This document shows positions 55,109-64,000 of a stretch of 64,000 bases of DNA, one piece after another. The stretch comes from Dyadobacter frigoris (GTDB lineage: Bacteria; Bacteroidota; Bacteroidia; Cytophagales; Spirosomataceae). Within the stretch, counting starts at the first letter, position 1; every line of letters starts with the position of its first letter. A model generated the notes under the pieces. It was not told where the DNA came from. It was given only the letters and a program-made list of their open reading frames with translations, and searched no databases. The translations under genes were made by a program, and so were the position numbers. The DNA lies in contig NZ_SZVO01000001.1 of assembly GCF_005280585.1 (NCBI RefSeq), forward strand, positions 797,900-861,899. Reading direction: 5' to 3'.

Positions 55109-55684
55109 ATGAGCACCAGAAATTATCCTATAGGCTATCGTGTGCCGCGCTACAATGTACTGTTAATCAGCTGTATGGATTTGAGGTTGCTGGATAATAT
55201 TGTTCATTTCATGGAACACGACAATCTTACAAATCGCTATGATCAGTTTATTATGGCGGGAGCGTCCATTGGTGCACTTTTCGAAACCGCTACTTCTGAG
55301 GATGAACTGAACAACGATCCCAAATATCATCACTGGAAAACCGGTCTGACAGATCATCTTGATCTCGCAATTCAATTACACGATGTGAAAGATATTTACA
55401 TTATGGAGCATAGAAACTGCGGTGCATACAAAGCGTTTCTGAAAGACGAACTTGGTAATTATGATAAACATGGTTACGCTATCGAGTTTGCCCATCACAA
55501 AAAGTATGCGAAAAGACTTACCGAACTTTTGACTGATTATTTACTCGGAAAGCAATCTGGGATGCCGGATAATTCTGGATCTAAATATAAAGATGTCATC
55601 CAGATCCATAGTTTTATTATGGATTTGAGAGGTGATGTTGAACTTCTACATACAACAGCACCTATCTCAGAAGCAGAGGAATAA
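55109..55684 (+). CDS. Beta-carbonic-anhydrase-like protein
   Basis: A 191-residue protein with the complete beta-carbonic-anhydrase zinc and dyad set: Cys22-x-Asp24-x-Arg26 in SCMDLRLLD, and His101-x-x-Cys104 in IMEHRNCGAY. Between these, a GASIGALFE segment occupies the position of the usual AGN loop. A 20-residue insert (EDELNNDPKYHHWKTGLTDH) lies before the second zinc half-site. Carbonic anhydrases interconvert CO2 and bicarbonate. The subfamily is divergent enough that activity is likely but not certain. The ATG at 55109 is the only good start; a 54973 frame is unrelated. Confidence 0.8.
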   Translation: MSTRNYPIGYRVPRYNVLLISCMDLRLLDNIVHFMEHDNLTNRYDQFIMAGASIGALFETATSEDELNNDPKYHHWKTGLTDHLDLAIQLHDVKDIYIMEHRNCGAYKAFLKDELGNYDKHGYAIEFAHHKKYAKRLTELLTDYLLGKQSGMPDNSGSKYKDVIQIHSFIMDLRGDVELLHTTAPISEAEE

Positions 55685-56474
55685 ACGGGATTAGGTAATT
55701 TGACTCCAAACCAATTCAAATAAATTTGATTGGAGTCAAAATATTTTCACTTCCGGGTTATTTGTAATTTTAAATAGTTTTTTTTGATTTATTTTAATTA
55801 AAGATACGGGTTTTCGGTGCGTATATGGGTGAGAGTTTGGGTAATTTTATTGAATTAAATTTACAATTTTAACAAAAAAATGAACTGAAAAAACTGAGAA
55901 CTTACCGTTAAATAAAAACTGGTAGTTTTAAAATGTCATTTTTAGTAAGATTACATCCAAGTTATTATGCGTAAGTGCCTTTAATTAAAGATTTTAGGAT
56001 TTATTTAAATGAATAAATAATATAATTAAAATCCCTCATCGTTATGAAACCTGAACACAGTTTATTTTCTTTTACCCCAATTCGCATCGCGGAAAGTACG
56101 AACAATTGCAGAGGGAGCAGCCTTATTTAAAACAATTGGTGTACAGTAAGTTACAAAACAATCGACAATGCCATTTCTAGTATTGCGAATTAATCGAAGA
56201 AGATATCTTCTGTCCCTGGTATAATTGTGAAGATCTGAAACCGGTCAAAAATTGATACTACCTGGAGCACTGTTTCCAGACATTTTATAGTTGTGGCGCA
56301 TATGACCTTCGGTTGTAAGTGAAATCATGTGTTGTCCGATTCAAACAAAAGCATTCAGGATAAGTCTGATAACTTATTTCTGACAAATTACCTGGACTCA
56401 TCTTAGGCTACGTGTTTTGCTATTAAATCAACGATTCAGTCTTGCCGAATTTATCCTCCTCTAAAATTTAAATT
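55685..56474. other. 790-bp gene-free interval
   Basis: An A/T-rich interval. It begins with a hairpin at 55699-55740 (arms TTTGACTCCAA and TTGGAGTCAAA), probably the end of the carbonic-anhydrase-like transcript. After that I see only short frames. One starting at 56044 (MKPEHSLFSFTPIRIAES...) is stopped after about 28 codons. No recognisable protein, RNA or repeat was found in 55800-56474. Confidence 0.5.
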
Positions 56475-57521
56475 ATGAAATCTATCGCAAAATTTTCACT
56501 TCTGATTATTAGTGTTTTTTCTTTTGGAACAATGTATGGACAAGCAGATCCCGGGTCTTCGGGAATGAGTTTTTCTCAATCAATTTTCCAGATAAATGAT
56601 ACGGGAAACCTCGAAATAGTGATTGGAAATTACTCCGGCGGTTTTTCCGCCGGGAAAGCTTTGGCACCTTATGATGCCAATTTTATTATCACTATTCCCT
56701 ACATTTTGAAAGTAAACGGACCGCTTGATTTTTCGAAAGTTCCATTCAACGTTACTATCATTAGCCAAATGTCAACATTTTCTGGTTCAACCATTATCAA
56801 GCTTACTGTACCTGATGGAATCCCAAAAGGAAGTTTCGGGACCGTGAGAATACCTTTGCTGGCAGTTAAAGGCGATGTCAGTATTTTGTACGCTACGGTT
56901 ATAACGGATTTTAACCTGAGCTATCCACCATCCGGCAATTTAATACCAGGCAATGATCTTATTTCAACCCCGGTTTCGGTTATCACTCCGCTTCCTGTAA
57001 CCTTGTTATCTTTTAAGGCGGTTAAAGAAAATACCCGGGTAAATCTGGATTGGTCCACAACTTCTGAAGTAAACAGTGACAGGTTTGATATTGAGCACAG
57101 TTTGGATGGAAAAGATTGGAGTTTAATCGGCTCATTGGCTTCCGGCAAAGAAAGCAAAAGTAAATTGGATTATCATTTTACACACACAGATCCGTTTGAC
57201 GGAAACAATTATTACCGTCTGAAAATGGTGGACAATGACGAAACTTTTGCGTTCAGTTCTATTACAAATGTTGAATTTGAAAATATCAGATTGGAAATAT
57301 ATCCAAATCCTGTTGCAGACCGACTTACTATTAATATGAGTAACTGGGGAAGCGTTAATAATATTCGGCTTATGAATCTCTATGGAAATACGGTTTATGA
57401 TTCAGGTAAAATTCCGTTGCCATCCGTGAATGTGGCAAATTTGAAACAAGGAATTTATATTATGAAAATTGGAAAAACAGATGGATCCTGGGCATCACAG
57501 AAAATTGTAGTGGCAAGGTAG
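56475..57521 (+). CDS. T9SS type A sorting domain-containing secreted protein
   Basis: A 348-residue protein with a signal peptide (1-23, ends YGQ). The N-terminal half is beta-rich without a recognised domain. A region around 178-265 (LPVTLLSFKAVKENTRVNLDWSTTSEVNSDRFDIEHS) is the FN3-like module common before T9SS tails. The C-terminal 75 residues are a type A sorting domain (LEIYPNPVADRLTINM, then LMNLYGNTVYDS and LKQGIYIMKI). It should be exported through SprA, encoded at 14680-21846, and attached to the surface or released. The function of the N-terminal part is unknown. Confidence 0.93.
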   Translation: MKSIAKFSLLIISVFSFGTMYGQADPGSSGMSFSQSIFQINDTGNLEIVIGNYSGGFSAGKALAPYDANFIITIPYILKVNGPLDFSKVPFNVTIISQMSTFSGSTIIKLTVPDGIPKGSFGTVRIPLLAVKGDVSILYATVITDFNLSYPPSGNLIPGNDLISTPVSVITPLPVTLLSFKAVKENTRVNLDWSTTSEVNSDRFDIEHSLDGKDWSLIGSLASGKESKSKLDYHFTHTDPFDGNNYYRLKMVDNDETFAFSSITNVEFENIRLEIYPNPVADRLTINMSNWGSVNNIRLMNLYGNTVYDSGKIPLPSVNVANLKQGIYIMKIGKTDGSWASQKIVVAR

Positions 57522-57687
57522 TCTGAATAATTTTATTCCAATTGCTCATAAAGAGTTTAATATCAAAGCAGAATAGTTATTTTACAATTCCAAATCGGGA
57601 ATCAGCACTTCATGATTTTAGAGATCAATATTTAATTGCTGTTTACGTAAAACTTTGGAAAGGAAAATTGTCAGAACGCTATAATGG

Positions 57688-58668
57688 ATGAATCGTTGGT
57701 TACTTTTTAAAAAGTTTTTTAGTCCATTAGTTTATCTGGGCTTTCTTACGCTTGTTGGTACTTTTGGATACGTAATCATTGAGGATTACCGCTGGCTGGA
57801 TGCACTTTATATGACCATTATCACCATCAGTACGGTTGGTTATGGAGAAGTGAACAAGCTGAGTGACGGCGGTCGTCTTTTTACAATTCTACTGATTGTA
57901 AGCAGCGTAGGGCTGTTAGCGTATTATCTGACAGTTGTAACCAGGCTGCTTTCTGATGGCGAATGGAGCCGGGAATATCAGCAATATAAACAACACAATT
58001 ATCTGCAAAAAATGGAAAACCACGTGGTGGTATGCGGTTATGGGCGAAACGGACGTCAGGCTTGTGAGATTCTCAGGCAAAATGATGTCCGGTTTGCCGT
58101 AATTGAATCTTCGAAAGTCGCCGCTCCTCATCCGGGAGATGTGATTATTTATGCCGATGCTACAAGAGACGAGGTTTTAATTGAGGCTGGAATTTTAAGG
58201 GCCAAAGCAATTATTATTTCCTTACCGGACGATGCTGCTAACTTATTTATTGTTCTTACAGCCAGACAGTTAAATCCATCAATTGTAATCATAAGCAGGG
58301 CGTCTTATGATCAGAGTGTCAACAAATTGAAAATTGCGGGAGCCAGTAACGTGATCATGCCCGACAAACTGGGTGGAGCACATATGGCAAGTCTGGTACT
58401 TATTCCGGATGTGCAGGAATTTATTTCTCTTATCAGCTCCCAGCACAATGAAAAATTTCAGATTACCGAGATTGAAATTCATAAAATTATTCATTTGGGG
58501 CAGCTTAATTTATGGCAGGAAACGGGCTGTACAATTCTGGGGGTTAAGTTAATAAATGGAAAATACCATCGTAATCCCGAGCCGGCTTACATTACTACGC
58601 CTGGCGAAGGTTTGTTATTAATGGGAAGCGGGCAGCAGATTAAAGCGGCTGTTGTTTTGTTGGGTTAA
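57688..58668 (+). CDS. Potassium channel family protein with RCK/TrkA domains
   Basis: A 326-residue two-helix channel subunit. Helix 1 (about 13-31) and helix 2 (about 65-87) flank the selectivity filter TVGYGE (49-54). A cytosolic TrkA-N/RCK domain follows with the nucleotide-binding VVCGYGRNGRQACEIL and an acidic IESSK, then a TrkA-C region to the end. Such channels are gated by nucleotides or Ca2+. It is convergent with the GMC oxidoreductase gene, with a hairpin between. Confidence 0.94.
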   Translation: MNRWLLFKKFFSPLVYLGFLTLVGTFGYVIIEDYRWLDALYMTIITISTVGYGEVNKLSDGGRLFTILLIVSSVGLLAYYLTVVTRLLSDGEWSREYQQYKQHNYLQKMENHVVVCGYGRNGRQACEILRQNDVRFAVIESSKVAAPHPGDVIIYADATRDEVLIEAGILRAKAIIISLPDDAANLFIVLTARQLNPSIVIISRASYDQSVNKLKIAGASNVIMPDKLGGAHMASLVLIPDVQEFISLISSQHNEKFQITEIEIHKIIHLGQLNLWQETGCTILGVKLINGKYHRNPEPAYITTPGEGLLLMGSGQQIKAAVVLLG

Positions 58669-58706
58669 GGATATTTAATAACAATTGTCATTTCATAATT
58701 GAGTGA

Positions 58707-58740
58707 GTTAAGCCTAATTATGTTAAGAATTAGGCTTAAC
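58707..58740. terminator. Bidirectional hairpin between the K+ channel and GMC genes
   Basis: A perfect 13-bp stem GTTAAGCCTAATT/AATTAGGCTTAAC around an eight-base loop, placed between convergent genes. There is no long T-run. Confidence 0.7.
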
Positions 58741-58775
58741 CTGTTTACCACATCTTAGAAAATTAGATATCCAAC

Positions 58776-60488
58776 CTAAATATTCCCTTTCTTCATTTCG
58801 CCAATCGCATAGTCAACCGCTCTCGCAGTTAACGCCATATAAGTCAGCGAAGGATTTTGTGTTGCCGTTGAAACCATGGAAGCGCCATCTGTTACAAATA
58901 CATTCGAACATTGATGCATCTGGTTCCATTTATTTAAAATGGATGTTTTTGGATCTTTTCCCATTCTGGCGCCGCCCATTTCATGATTTTCACTTCCCGG
59001 ATTTCGCTTGGTGTCTGATGTTTTTATATTTTTGAAACCCGCTTTATCCAACATTTCGGAGAGCTGAATATAAAAATCCTGCACCATTTTCATATCATTA
59101 TCATCAAAATCAACAGACATCCGTAACATTGGAATTCCCCATTTGTCTTTTTGGGTTTGATCTAACGCTATAAAGTTGGTTTCCTTCATCAAAGTTTCAC
59201 CCATCATTTGAGCACCGGCTGTCCATCCGCCAGATTCTGGTTTAAGCAAATTTGCTTTCAGTGATTCTCCAATTCCATCTGTTGGGTTTCCCATCTTATT
59301 AGAAGAAAATGAAGCGGCATAACCCCTGAGAAAATCAGTTTCCTGTTTGGCTACATTACGGAAACGGGGAATATAAGCTGCATTAGGTCGTTTTCCATCG
59401 GTAGTAGAATCAAGGTATCCGTCATAATCAGCTGTGACCCGACCCCGATAATTATGAAAACCAATGAATTTTCCCAAGACACCGCTATCATTTCCTAAAC
59501 CATTTGGAAAACGATTTGATGCTGAGTTAAGTAAAATCAAATTTGAATTAATAGCTGAGGCATTCAGAAAAATAATTTTGGCATAGTACTCTGTCATTTC
59601 TTTTGTATTGGTATCCACTACACGAACACCGGTTGCCTTCTTTTTCTTTTCGTCATATATAATGGAATGAACAACAGAATATGGCTGCAAAGTCATATTT
59701 CCCGTGCGTTCTGCCCAGGGAATGGTTGACGAATTACTGCTAAAATATCCTCCGAAAGGACATCCGCGCTGACAAATATTTCGGTGCTGGCATTTCGCCC
59801 GGCCTTGTTCGGTATGAATTGGCTGCGGATCCGTGATGTGAGCCGCTCTTCCAATAATAACAGGACGGGTATTTTTATAATTTTTAGCCGTTTGTTCGCT
59901 GAAATGTTTTTCAACGCAGGTCAGTTCGTGCGGAGGAAGGAATTCACCGTCGGGCAATTGAGGCAACCCATCCTTATTTCCCGAAATGCCTGCAAACTTT
60001 TCAACGTAGCTATACCAGGGAGCAATATCGGCATAACGTATTGGCCAATCGACAGCAAATCCATCTCGGGCAGGACCGTCAAAATCAAAATCAGACCAGC
60101 GCTGGGTTTGTCTCGCCCACAATAAAGAGCGGCCACCAACCTGATATCCACGCATCCAGTCGAAAGGCTTGTCCTGTATATAAGGATGCTCGGCATCTTT
60201 CATTACAAAATGCACAGAATCTTCCCTGAAAATATAATGCTTGCTGGCAATTGGATTTTGTTCGCGAAGTGCCAAAGTGGGTTGTCCCAAATGTGGAAAC
60301 TCCCAGGGCTGCATGTTGGTTGTCGGGTAATCTACGATATGTTTTACGTCCTTTCCCCGTTCCAAAACAAGCGTTTTTAATCCTTTTTCGGTAAGTTCTT
60401 TCGCCGCCCAGCCGCCACTTATCCCGGTCCCGATCACAATGGCATCAAAAGTGCGTGCTTTAATTGAATCTATATTAAGGTATGACAT
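58776..60488 (-). CDS. GMC family FAD oxidoreductase
   Basis: A 570-residue flavoprotein. The FAD Rossmann motif is VIGTGISGGWAAKEL (17-31) and Glu43 closes the second strand (LVLERGKD). GYQVGGRSLLWARQTQ is the GMC signature 1 region, and MGGARMGKDPKTSILN and TDGASMVSTATQNPSLT form the C-terminal catalytic part. A cysteine-rich loop CQHRNICQRGCPFGGY is typical of the gluconate-2-dehydrogenase-like branch of Bacteroidota. The small subunit-3 partner that often precedes these genes is absent: the neighbour upstream is the divergent rhamnosidase. The substrate is probably a sugar or polyol (inference). Confidence 0.92.
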   Translation of the reverse strand: MSYLNIDSIKARTFDAIVIGTGISGGWAAKELTEKGLKTLVLERGKDVKHIVDYPTTNMQPWEFPHLGQPTLALREQNPIASKHYIFREDSVHFVMKDAEHPYIQDKPFDWMRGYQVGGRSLLWARQTQRWSDFDFDGPARDGFAVDWPIRYADIAPWYSYVEKFAGISGNKDGLPQLPDGEFLPPHELTCVEKHFSEQTAKNYKNTRPVIIGRAAHITDPQPIHTEQGRAKCQHRNICQRGCPFGGYFSSNSSTIPWAERTGNMTLQPYSVVHSIIYDEKKKKATGVRVVDTNTKEMTEYYAKIIFLNASAINSNLILLNSASNRFPNGLGNDSGVLGKFIGFHNYRGRVTADYDGYLDSTTDGKRPNAAYIPRFRNVAKQETDFLRGYAASFSSNKMGNPTDGIGESLKANLLKPESGGWTAGAQMMGETLMKETNFIALDQTQKDKWGIPMLRMSVDFDDNDMKMVQDFYIQLSEMLDKAGFKNIKTSDTKRNPGSENHEMGGARMGKDPKTSILNKWNQMHQCSNVFVTDGASMVSTATQNPSLTYMALTARAVDYAIGEMKKGNI

Positions 60489-60711
60489 TTCAGGAATTGT
60501 TCATGGGTGATGATAACCTGAAACGCTGTGATTTGAGGTTATTTGTATTAAAAGAAAGAGAATTATGGAATTACTCTAAGAATAATAAAAGTGTTTGAGC
60601 TTTAATAAAGTTATACACAATTTCCTTTACATATATATAGCAAATTAATTGCACCATGCTGTCAGTAGATTGTCGATTCATATGTTTTCTAAAAGAAAAA
60701 AGAACGATCCA

Positions 60712-63441
60712 ATGAAAAAATTATACTTTATCATTTTGTTACTATTCCTGAGCACTATTTCTTTCGCGCAGCTAATAGTAACGAGTTTAAAAACAGAGGG
60801 ACAACTGAGTCCGGTTGGTTTGGATATTACCCAGCCAAGATTTAGCTGGGTTTTAGAATCCGAAAAAAGAAATGTAAAACAAACGGCTTATGAAATCGCT
60901 GTTCGGGCGGATGGTAAACTGATTTGGTCTTCGGACAAAGTATCCTCGGAGACTTCTATCCATATTCCTTACGCCGGCCCGGCTTTAAAATCTGCAACGC
61001 GTTACAGCTGGCAGGTAAAAGTCTGGGATAATCAGGGAAGCAAAATGGCGACTTCCGGTGAAGCTATGTTTCATACAGCTTTATTTAAGCCCGAAACTGA
61101 GATTACAGCAAACTGGATATCTTCCGGTTTGAAAGCAGATACGGCTTATGGAATAGTACCACAATTCAGAAAATCGTTTTCCACAACTAAAAAGGTAAAA
61201 TCAGCTACTGCCTTTATTACTGCAAAAGGTCTTTACGAAATGCAAATAAATGGGAAGCGGATTGGAGACGCCTTTCTCACGCCGGGTTGGACAGCCTACA
61301 ATAAACGTTTGCTTTATCAAACTTATGATGTTACCCAACTTTTAGTTTCGGGAAAAAATGCGGTTGGTGGCAGTTTGGCCAATGGATGGTTTCGTGGAGA
61401 ATTAGGCTGGGAGAAAAAGACAAATACCTACGGCAAACAAACTGCATTATTGTTTCAATTAAACATTAATTATACCGATGGTAGTAAGGAAACGATTATT
61501 TCTGATGATAGCTGGAAAGTTTCCCCAAGCCCAATGTTAAGTTCTGAGATTTATGATGGAGAAGTATATGATGCAAGATTAGAACAAAAAGGTTGGGCAA
61601 CTTCTTCCTTTGACGACAGTAAATGGACAAAAGCGGAAGTGAAGGATTTTACAAAGGATATTCTTTTTGCGAGTAACCATGAGCTGATTACAAAACATGA
61701 AACATTTAAACCGATCAAAGTACTGACAACGCCGAAGGGTGAAACAGTACTGGATTTTGGTCAAAATCTTGTAGGTTGGGTCCAAATGAAAGTCTCCGGA
61801 ATTGCTGGAAACAAGATTGTTTTGTCACATGTTGAAATGCTGGACAAACATGGGAATCTGTATTTTGATAATCTTCGTAATGCAAAAGCGCAGGATACCT
61901 ATATAATGAAGGGCGGAGGAGTTGAAACATACGAGCCTCATTTTACTTTTCATGGATTCAGGTATGTGCGGGTCGAAGGGATTTCGGGTGCAATCAATCC
62001 CGATAATTTTACAGCGGTTACTTTATATTCGGATATGAAGGCAACCGGAAAGTTTGAATGTTCCAATGCGCTGGTTAATCAACTTCAAAAAAATATTCAA
62101 TGGGGACAAAGAGGGAATTTTCTGGATGTTCCTACGGATTGTCCACAGCGCGATGAAAGATTGGGCTGGACAGGAGATGCAGAGGTTTTTTCAAGGACGG
62201 CTGCCTATAACTTTAATGTGAACAATTTCTTTGCAAAATGGCTGAAAGATGTAGCGGCGGAGCAGTATCCAAACGGCGCCATTCCTTTTGTAATTCCTGA
62301 TATTCTGAAGGGATCATTTTTCGGGCGACCAGAAAGTGCAGCTGGCTGGTCGGATGCCGGGATTATCATTCCATGGAACATGTATGTTGCATATGGAGAT
62401 AAACGGATTGTTGAAGAACAGTATCCAAGTATGAAAGCATATCTGGATTATATAAGGAAAGCAGCGAAGAATGATCTTTGGAATACTGGTTTTCAATTTG
62501 GCGACTGGCTGTCTTATCGGGTTGATGATTCAAAAGGATTGATTGGTCAGAAATCGGCTGTTACTGATAACTATCTGGTAACACAATGTTTCTATGCTTA
62601 TGTGGTGGATTTAATGACAAAATCTGCCAGGCTTCTTGGTAAAACGGATGAGACAAAAGAATACGAAGCATTAGCTGAAAGAATCAGAAAAGCTTTTCAG
62701 CAGGAATATGTGACGCCGGGTGGAAGATTAATTTCAGAAACACAAACTGCATATGTACTTGCATTACAATTTGACATGTTACCGGAAAACCTGCGAGCGT
62801 CTGCTGTAAAGAGATTGGTAGATAATATTAAGAGTTATAATTATCACCTGACAACCGGTTTTCTTGGAACACCATTTCTGACCAGTTCATTGACTCGTTT
62901 TGGAGAAATTGAAACTGCATATAAATTGTTGTTGCAGGATACCTATCCATCCTGGTTATTTCCTGTAAAAATGGGAGCGACAACAATCTGGGAGCGCTGG
63001 GATTCTCAAAAACCAGACAGCACATTCCAGGATCCAAGTATGACTTCCTTCAATCATTATGCTTACGGTGCAGTGGGAGATTGGATGTATCGATCGATTG
63101 CGGGTATTGATACAAAGGAAGAGGGAGCAGGCTATAAGGAAATCATTATTAAACCGATTCCTGGCGGAGGGATTACATCGGCTTCCGGGAGTATTGAGAC
63201 TTATTATGGAAAAGTTGGCTCGGATTGGAAAATAGACGGAAATAAATTCAGTCTTCATTTAGAAGTTCCGGTTAATACTTCTGCAACGGTCTTCATACTT
63301 ATTAAAGGAAGCCAGCAAAAAATCACGGAAGGCGGGGCAGTGTTGGCTTCGGCAAATGGGATTCAAGTTCAGGGAGAGGAGAAGGGATTTAAAGTGGTTA
63401 AGGTTGGATCTGGAAAATATCACTTTGTGGTAGAGGAATAA
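60712..63441 (+). CDS. Alpha-L-rhamnosidase, GH78
   Basis: A 909-residue exported glycosidase that removes alpha-linked L-rhamnose from glycans or glycosides. The ATG at 60712 gives a clean signal peptide (ends SFAQ); the frame is open to 60649. N-terminal beta domains (about 20-330) include QPRFSWVLESEKRNVKQTAYEI and the Bac_rhamnosid_N stretch KGLYEMQINGKRIGDAFLTPGWTAY. The (alpha/alpha)6 catalytic domain holds DCPQRDERLGWTGDAEVFSRT, with the acidic residues expected for an inverting enzyme, and NHYAYGAVGDWMYR. A beta-sandwich closes the protein. It is divergent from the GMC oxidoreductase gene by 223 bp. Confidence 0.95.
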   Translation: MKKLYFIILLLFLSTISFAQLIVTSLKTEGQLSPVGLDITQPRFSWVLESEKRNVKQTAYEIAVRADGKLIWSSDKVSSETSIHIPYAGPALKSATRYSWQVKVWDNQGSKMATSGEAMFHTALFKPETEITANWISSGLKADTAYGIVPQFRKSFSTTKKVKSATAFITAKGLYEMQINGKRIGDAFLTPGWTAYNKRLLYQTYDVTQLLVSGKNAVGGSLANGWFRGELGWEKKTNTYGKQTALLFQLNINYTDGSKETIISDDSWKVSPSPMLSSEIYDGEVYDARLEQKGWATSSFDDSKWTKAEVKDFTKDILFASNHELITKHETFKPIKVLTTPKGETVLDFGQNLVGWVQMKVSGIAGNKIVLSHVEMLDKHGNLYFDNLRNAKAQDTYIMKGGGVETYEPHFTFHGFRYVRVEGISGAINPDNFTAVTLYSDMKATGKFECSNALVNQLQKNIQWGQRGNFLDVPTDCPQRDERLGWTGDAEVFSRTAAYNFNVNNFFAKWLKDVAAEQYPNGAIPFVIPDILKGSFFGRPESAAGWSDAGIIIPWNMYVAYGDKRIVEEQYPSMKAYLDYIRKAAKNDLWNTGFQFGDWLSYRVDDSKGLIGQKSAVTDNYLVTQCFYAYVVDLMTKSARLLGKTDETKEYEALAERIRKAFQQEYVTPGGRLISETQTAYVLALQFDMLPENLRASAVKRLVDNIKSYNYHLTTGFLGTPFLTSSLTRFGEIETAYKLLLQDTYPSWLFPVKMGATTIWERWDSQKPDSTFQDPSMTSFNHYAYGAVGDWMYRSIAGIDTKEEGAGYKEIIIKPIPGGGITSASGSIETYYGKVGSDWKIDGNKFSLHLEVPVNTSATVFILIKGSQQKITEGGAVLASANGIQVQGEEKGFKVVKVGSGKYHFVVEE

Positions 63442-63465
63442 TCGTAAGGGGGGGATTGTATGACG

Positions 63466-63510
63466 AGCTGGAAATGGAAATTGTATTATACAATCCATTT
63501 CCAGCTTTTT
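63466..63510 (+). terminator. Rho-independent terminator after the rhamnosidase gene
   Basis: Arms AGCTGGAAATGGA and TCCATTTCCAGCT enclose a second pairing, ATTGTA/TACAAT, and TTTTT follows. It starts 25 bp after the stop. Confidence 0.87.
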
Positions 63511-63519
63511 ATTTCAAAA

Positions 63520-64000
63520 ATTTCGAACTCCTATTGTTATCTTATTCCTATCATGTCAATATTCTGAACTTGCCAGCTCCTATGCATATCCTGTTATCAT
63601 CAATCCAATAAATTCCGAATTATCGAGCTCCTTGTGAGCTCCGTGTTTCTGGCAAGGAATCACGCCTGGAATTTCCCGGGCTCCTTGTGAGCCTCCTGTG
63701 CACAATCCTTGAACAAAGGAGCTGAACGATACTTTCTCTTTCGTTATATATAGGTTTAAAAGTAGCGGAGGGTAAAATTCACGAATAACCCGGAGCCTAT
63801 AACCCGGAACACCACATTTCTCTCTCCTTATATCTAGGTATAAAACGAAGGGTCAAATGACCTATTCATGCCGCTTGGGTTATTTCTTGACGCCAATCCA
63901 CTATTGAAGTTCTTTTTGGGGTACCTCTATGAGGAACCAACGCCCGCTTTACGACGCATTCCGTGCCTGTTTTGCTTTCCAACCCCCTCTATTCCCAAAA
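63520..64000. repeat. Gene-free tail with degenerate repeats
   Basis: About 480 bp with no supportable gene. Four degenerate units of about 50 bp begin at 63526, 63575, 63626 and 63679, each opening with a [GA]RCTCCT-like core; the last two share GCTCCTTGTGAG. A second direct repeat of about 29 bp (TTTCTCT...TTATAT...TAGGT...TAAAA) occurs at 63733 and 63817, with ATAACCCGGA twice between. The copies are too divergent for a young array. It may be remnant mobile or intergenic-repeat DNA continuing past the window. Confidence 0.45.

Noticed and set aside
63526..63720. Regularly spaced repeats of about 50 bp that look CRISPR-like
   Set aside because: The repeat cores are short and diverged, spacing is uneven (49, 51, 53 bp), and there are no cas genes in the window.

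Overview
The window is about 64 kb of a Bacteroidota genome, most likely Cytophagales and probably Spirosomaceae/Dyadobacter-like. The evidence is a complete sprA, gldF, a protein with a type IX secretion (T9SS) sorting domain, SusC/SusD pairs, DUF4199 proteins, a run of sulfatases, GH78 and TAT-exported Gfo/Idh/MocA oxidoreductases. The genus is an inference from gene content and protein style, not from a search. No rRNA, tRNA, CRISPR array, complete insertion sequence or phage was seen.

Layout. (1) 1-6937, minus strand: a glycan-uptake locus with a SusR-like membrane regulator, susC, and susD cut by the window edge. (2) 7018-11831: a porin, malate dehydrogenase (mdh), a DUF1232 protein, tatA and gatA. 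(3) 12081-22304: a lytic transglycosylase with three LysM domains, ruvA, the giant T9SS translocon gene sprA, and gcvH. (4) 22441-27628: a dihydroorotase-like protein that has lost metal ligands, two DUF4199 membrane proteins, gldF, and an ECF sigma/anti-sigma pair. (5) 27726-37456, all minus strand: a Uma2 nuclease-like gene, then an amino-sugar catabolic run (three Gfo/Idh/MocA oxidoreductases, nagB, nagA, a NagP-like transporter) headed by a LacI-type regulator with a near-perfect palindrome upstream. (6) 38006-47708, plus strand: a decayed susC/susD remnant followed by four sulfatases and a MocR-like aminotransferase without a DNA-binding domain. (7) 47960-63441: a mixed accessory region with a YhcG-type nuclease, DUF1579, VOC, an AraC/DJ-1 regulator, a large Pro/Asn-rich exported protein, GNAT, a beta-carbonic-anhydrase-like protein, a T9SS cargo protein, a K+ channel, a GMC oxidoreductase and an alpha-L-rhamnosidase. 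The final 0.5 kb is gene-free and made of degenerate repeats.

How it fits together. Regions 5 and 6 face away from each other across about 0.55 kb that holds the LacI-type palindrome. Together they look like a locus for sulfated, GlcNAc-containing glycan: sulfatases remove sulfate, a NagP-like permease imports the sugar, and NagA and NagB feed it to fructose-6-phosphate. The locus' own SusC/SusD uptake pair is destroyed by a large deletion, a homopolymer frameshift and two nonsense codons, so the sulfatases now have no dedicated importer here.

The most striking unexplained pattern is in the same two regions. Five large inverted-repeat elements, from at least four unrelated sequence families, each start 2-22 bp after a stop codon. 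A separate 104-bp, strongly structured element lies upstream of the third sulfatase. No wholly new multi-gene system could be demonstrated from sequence alone.
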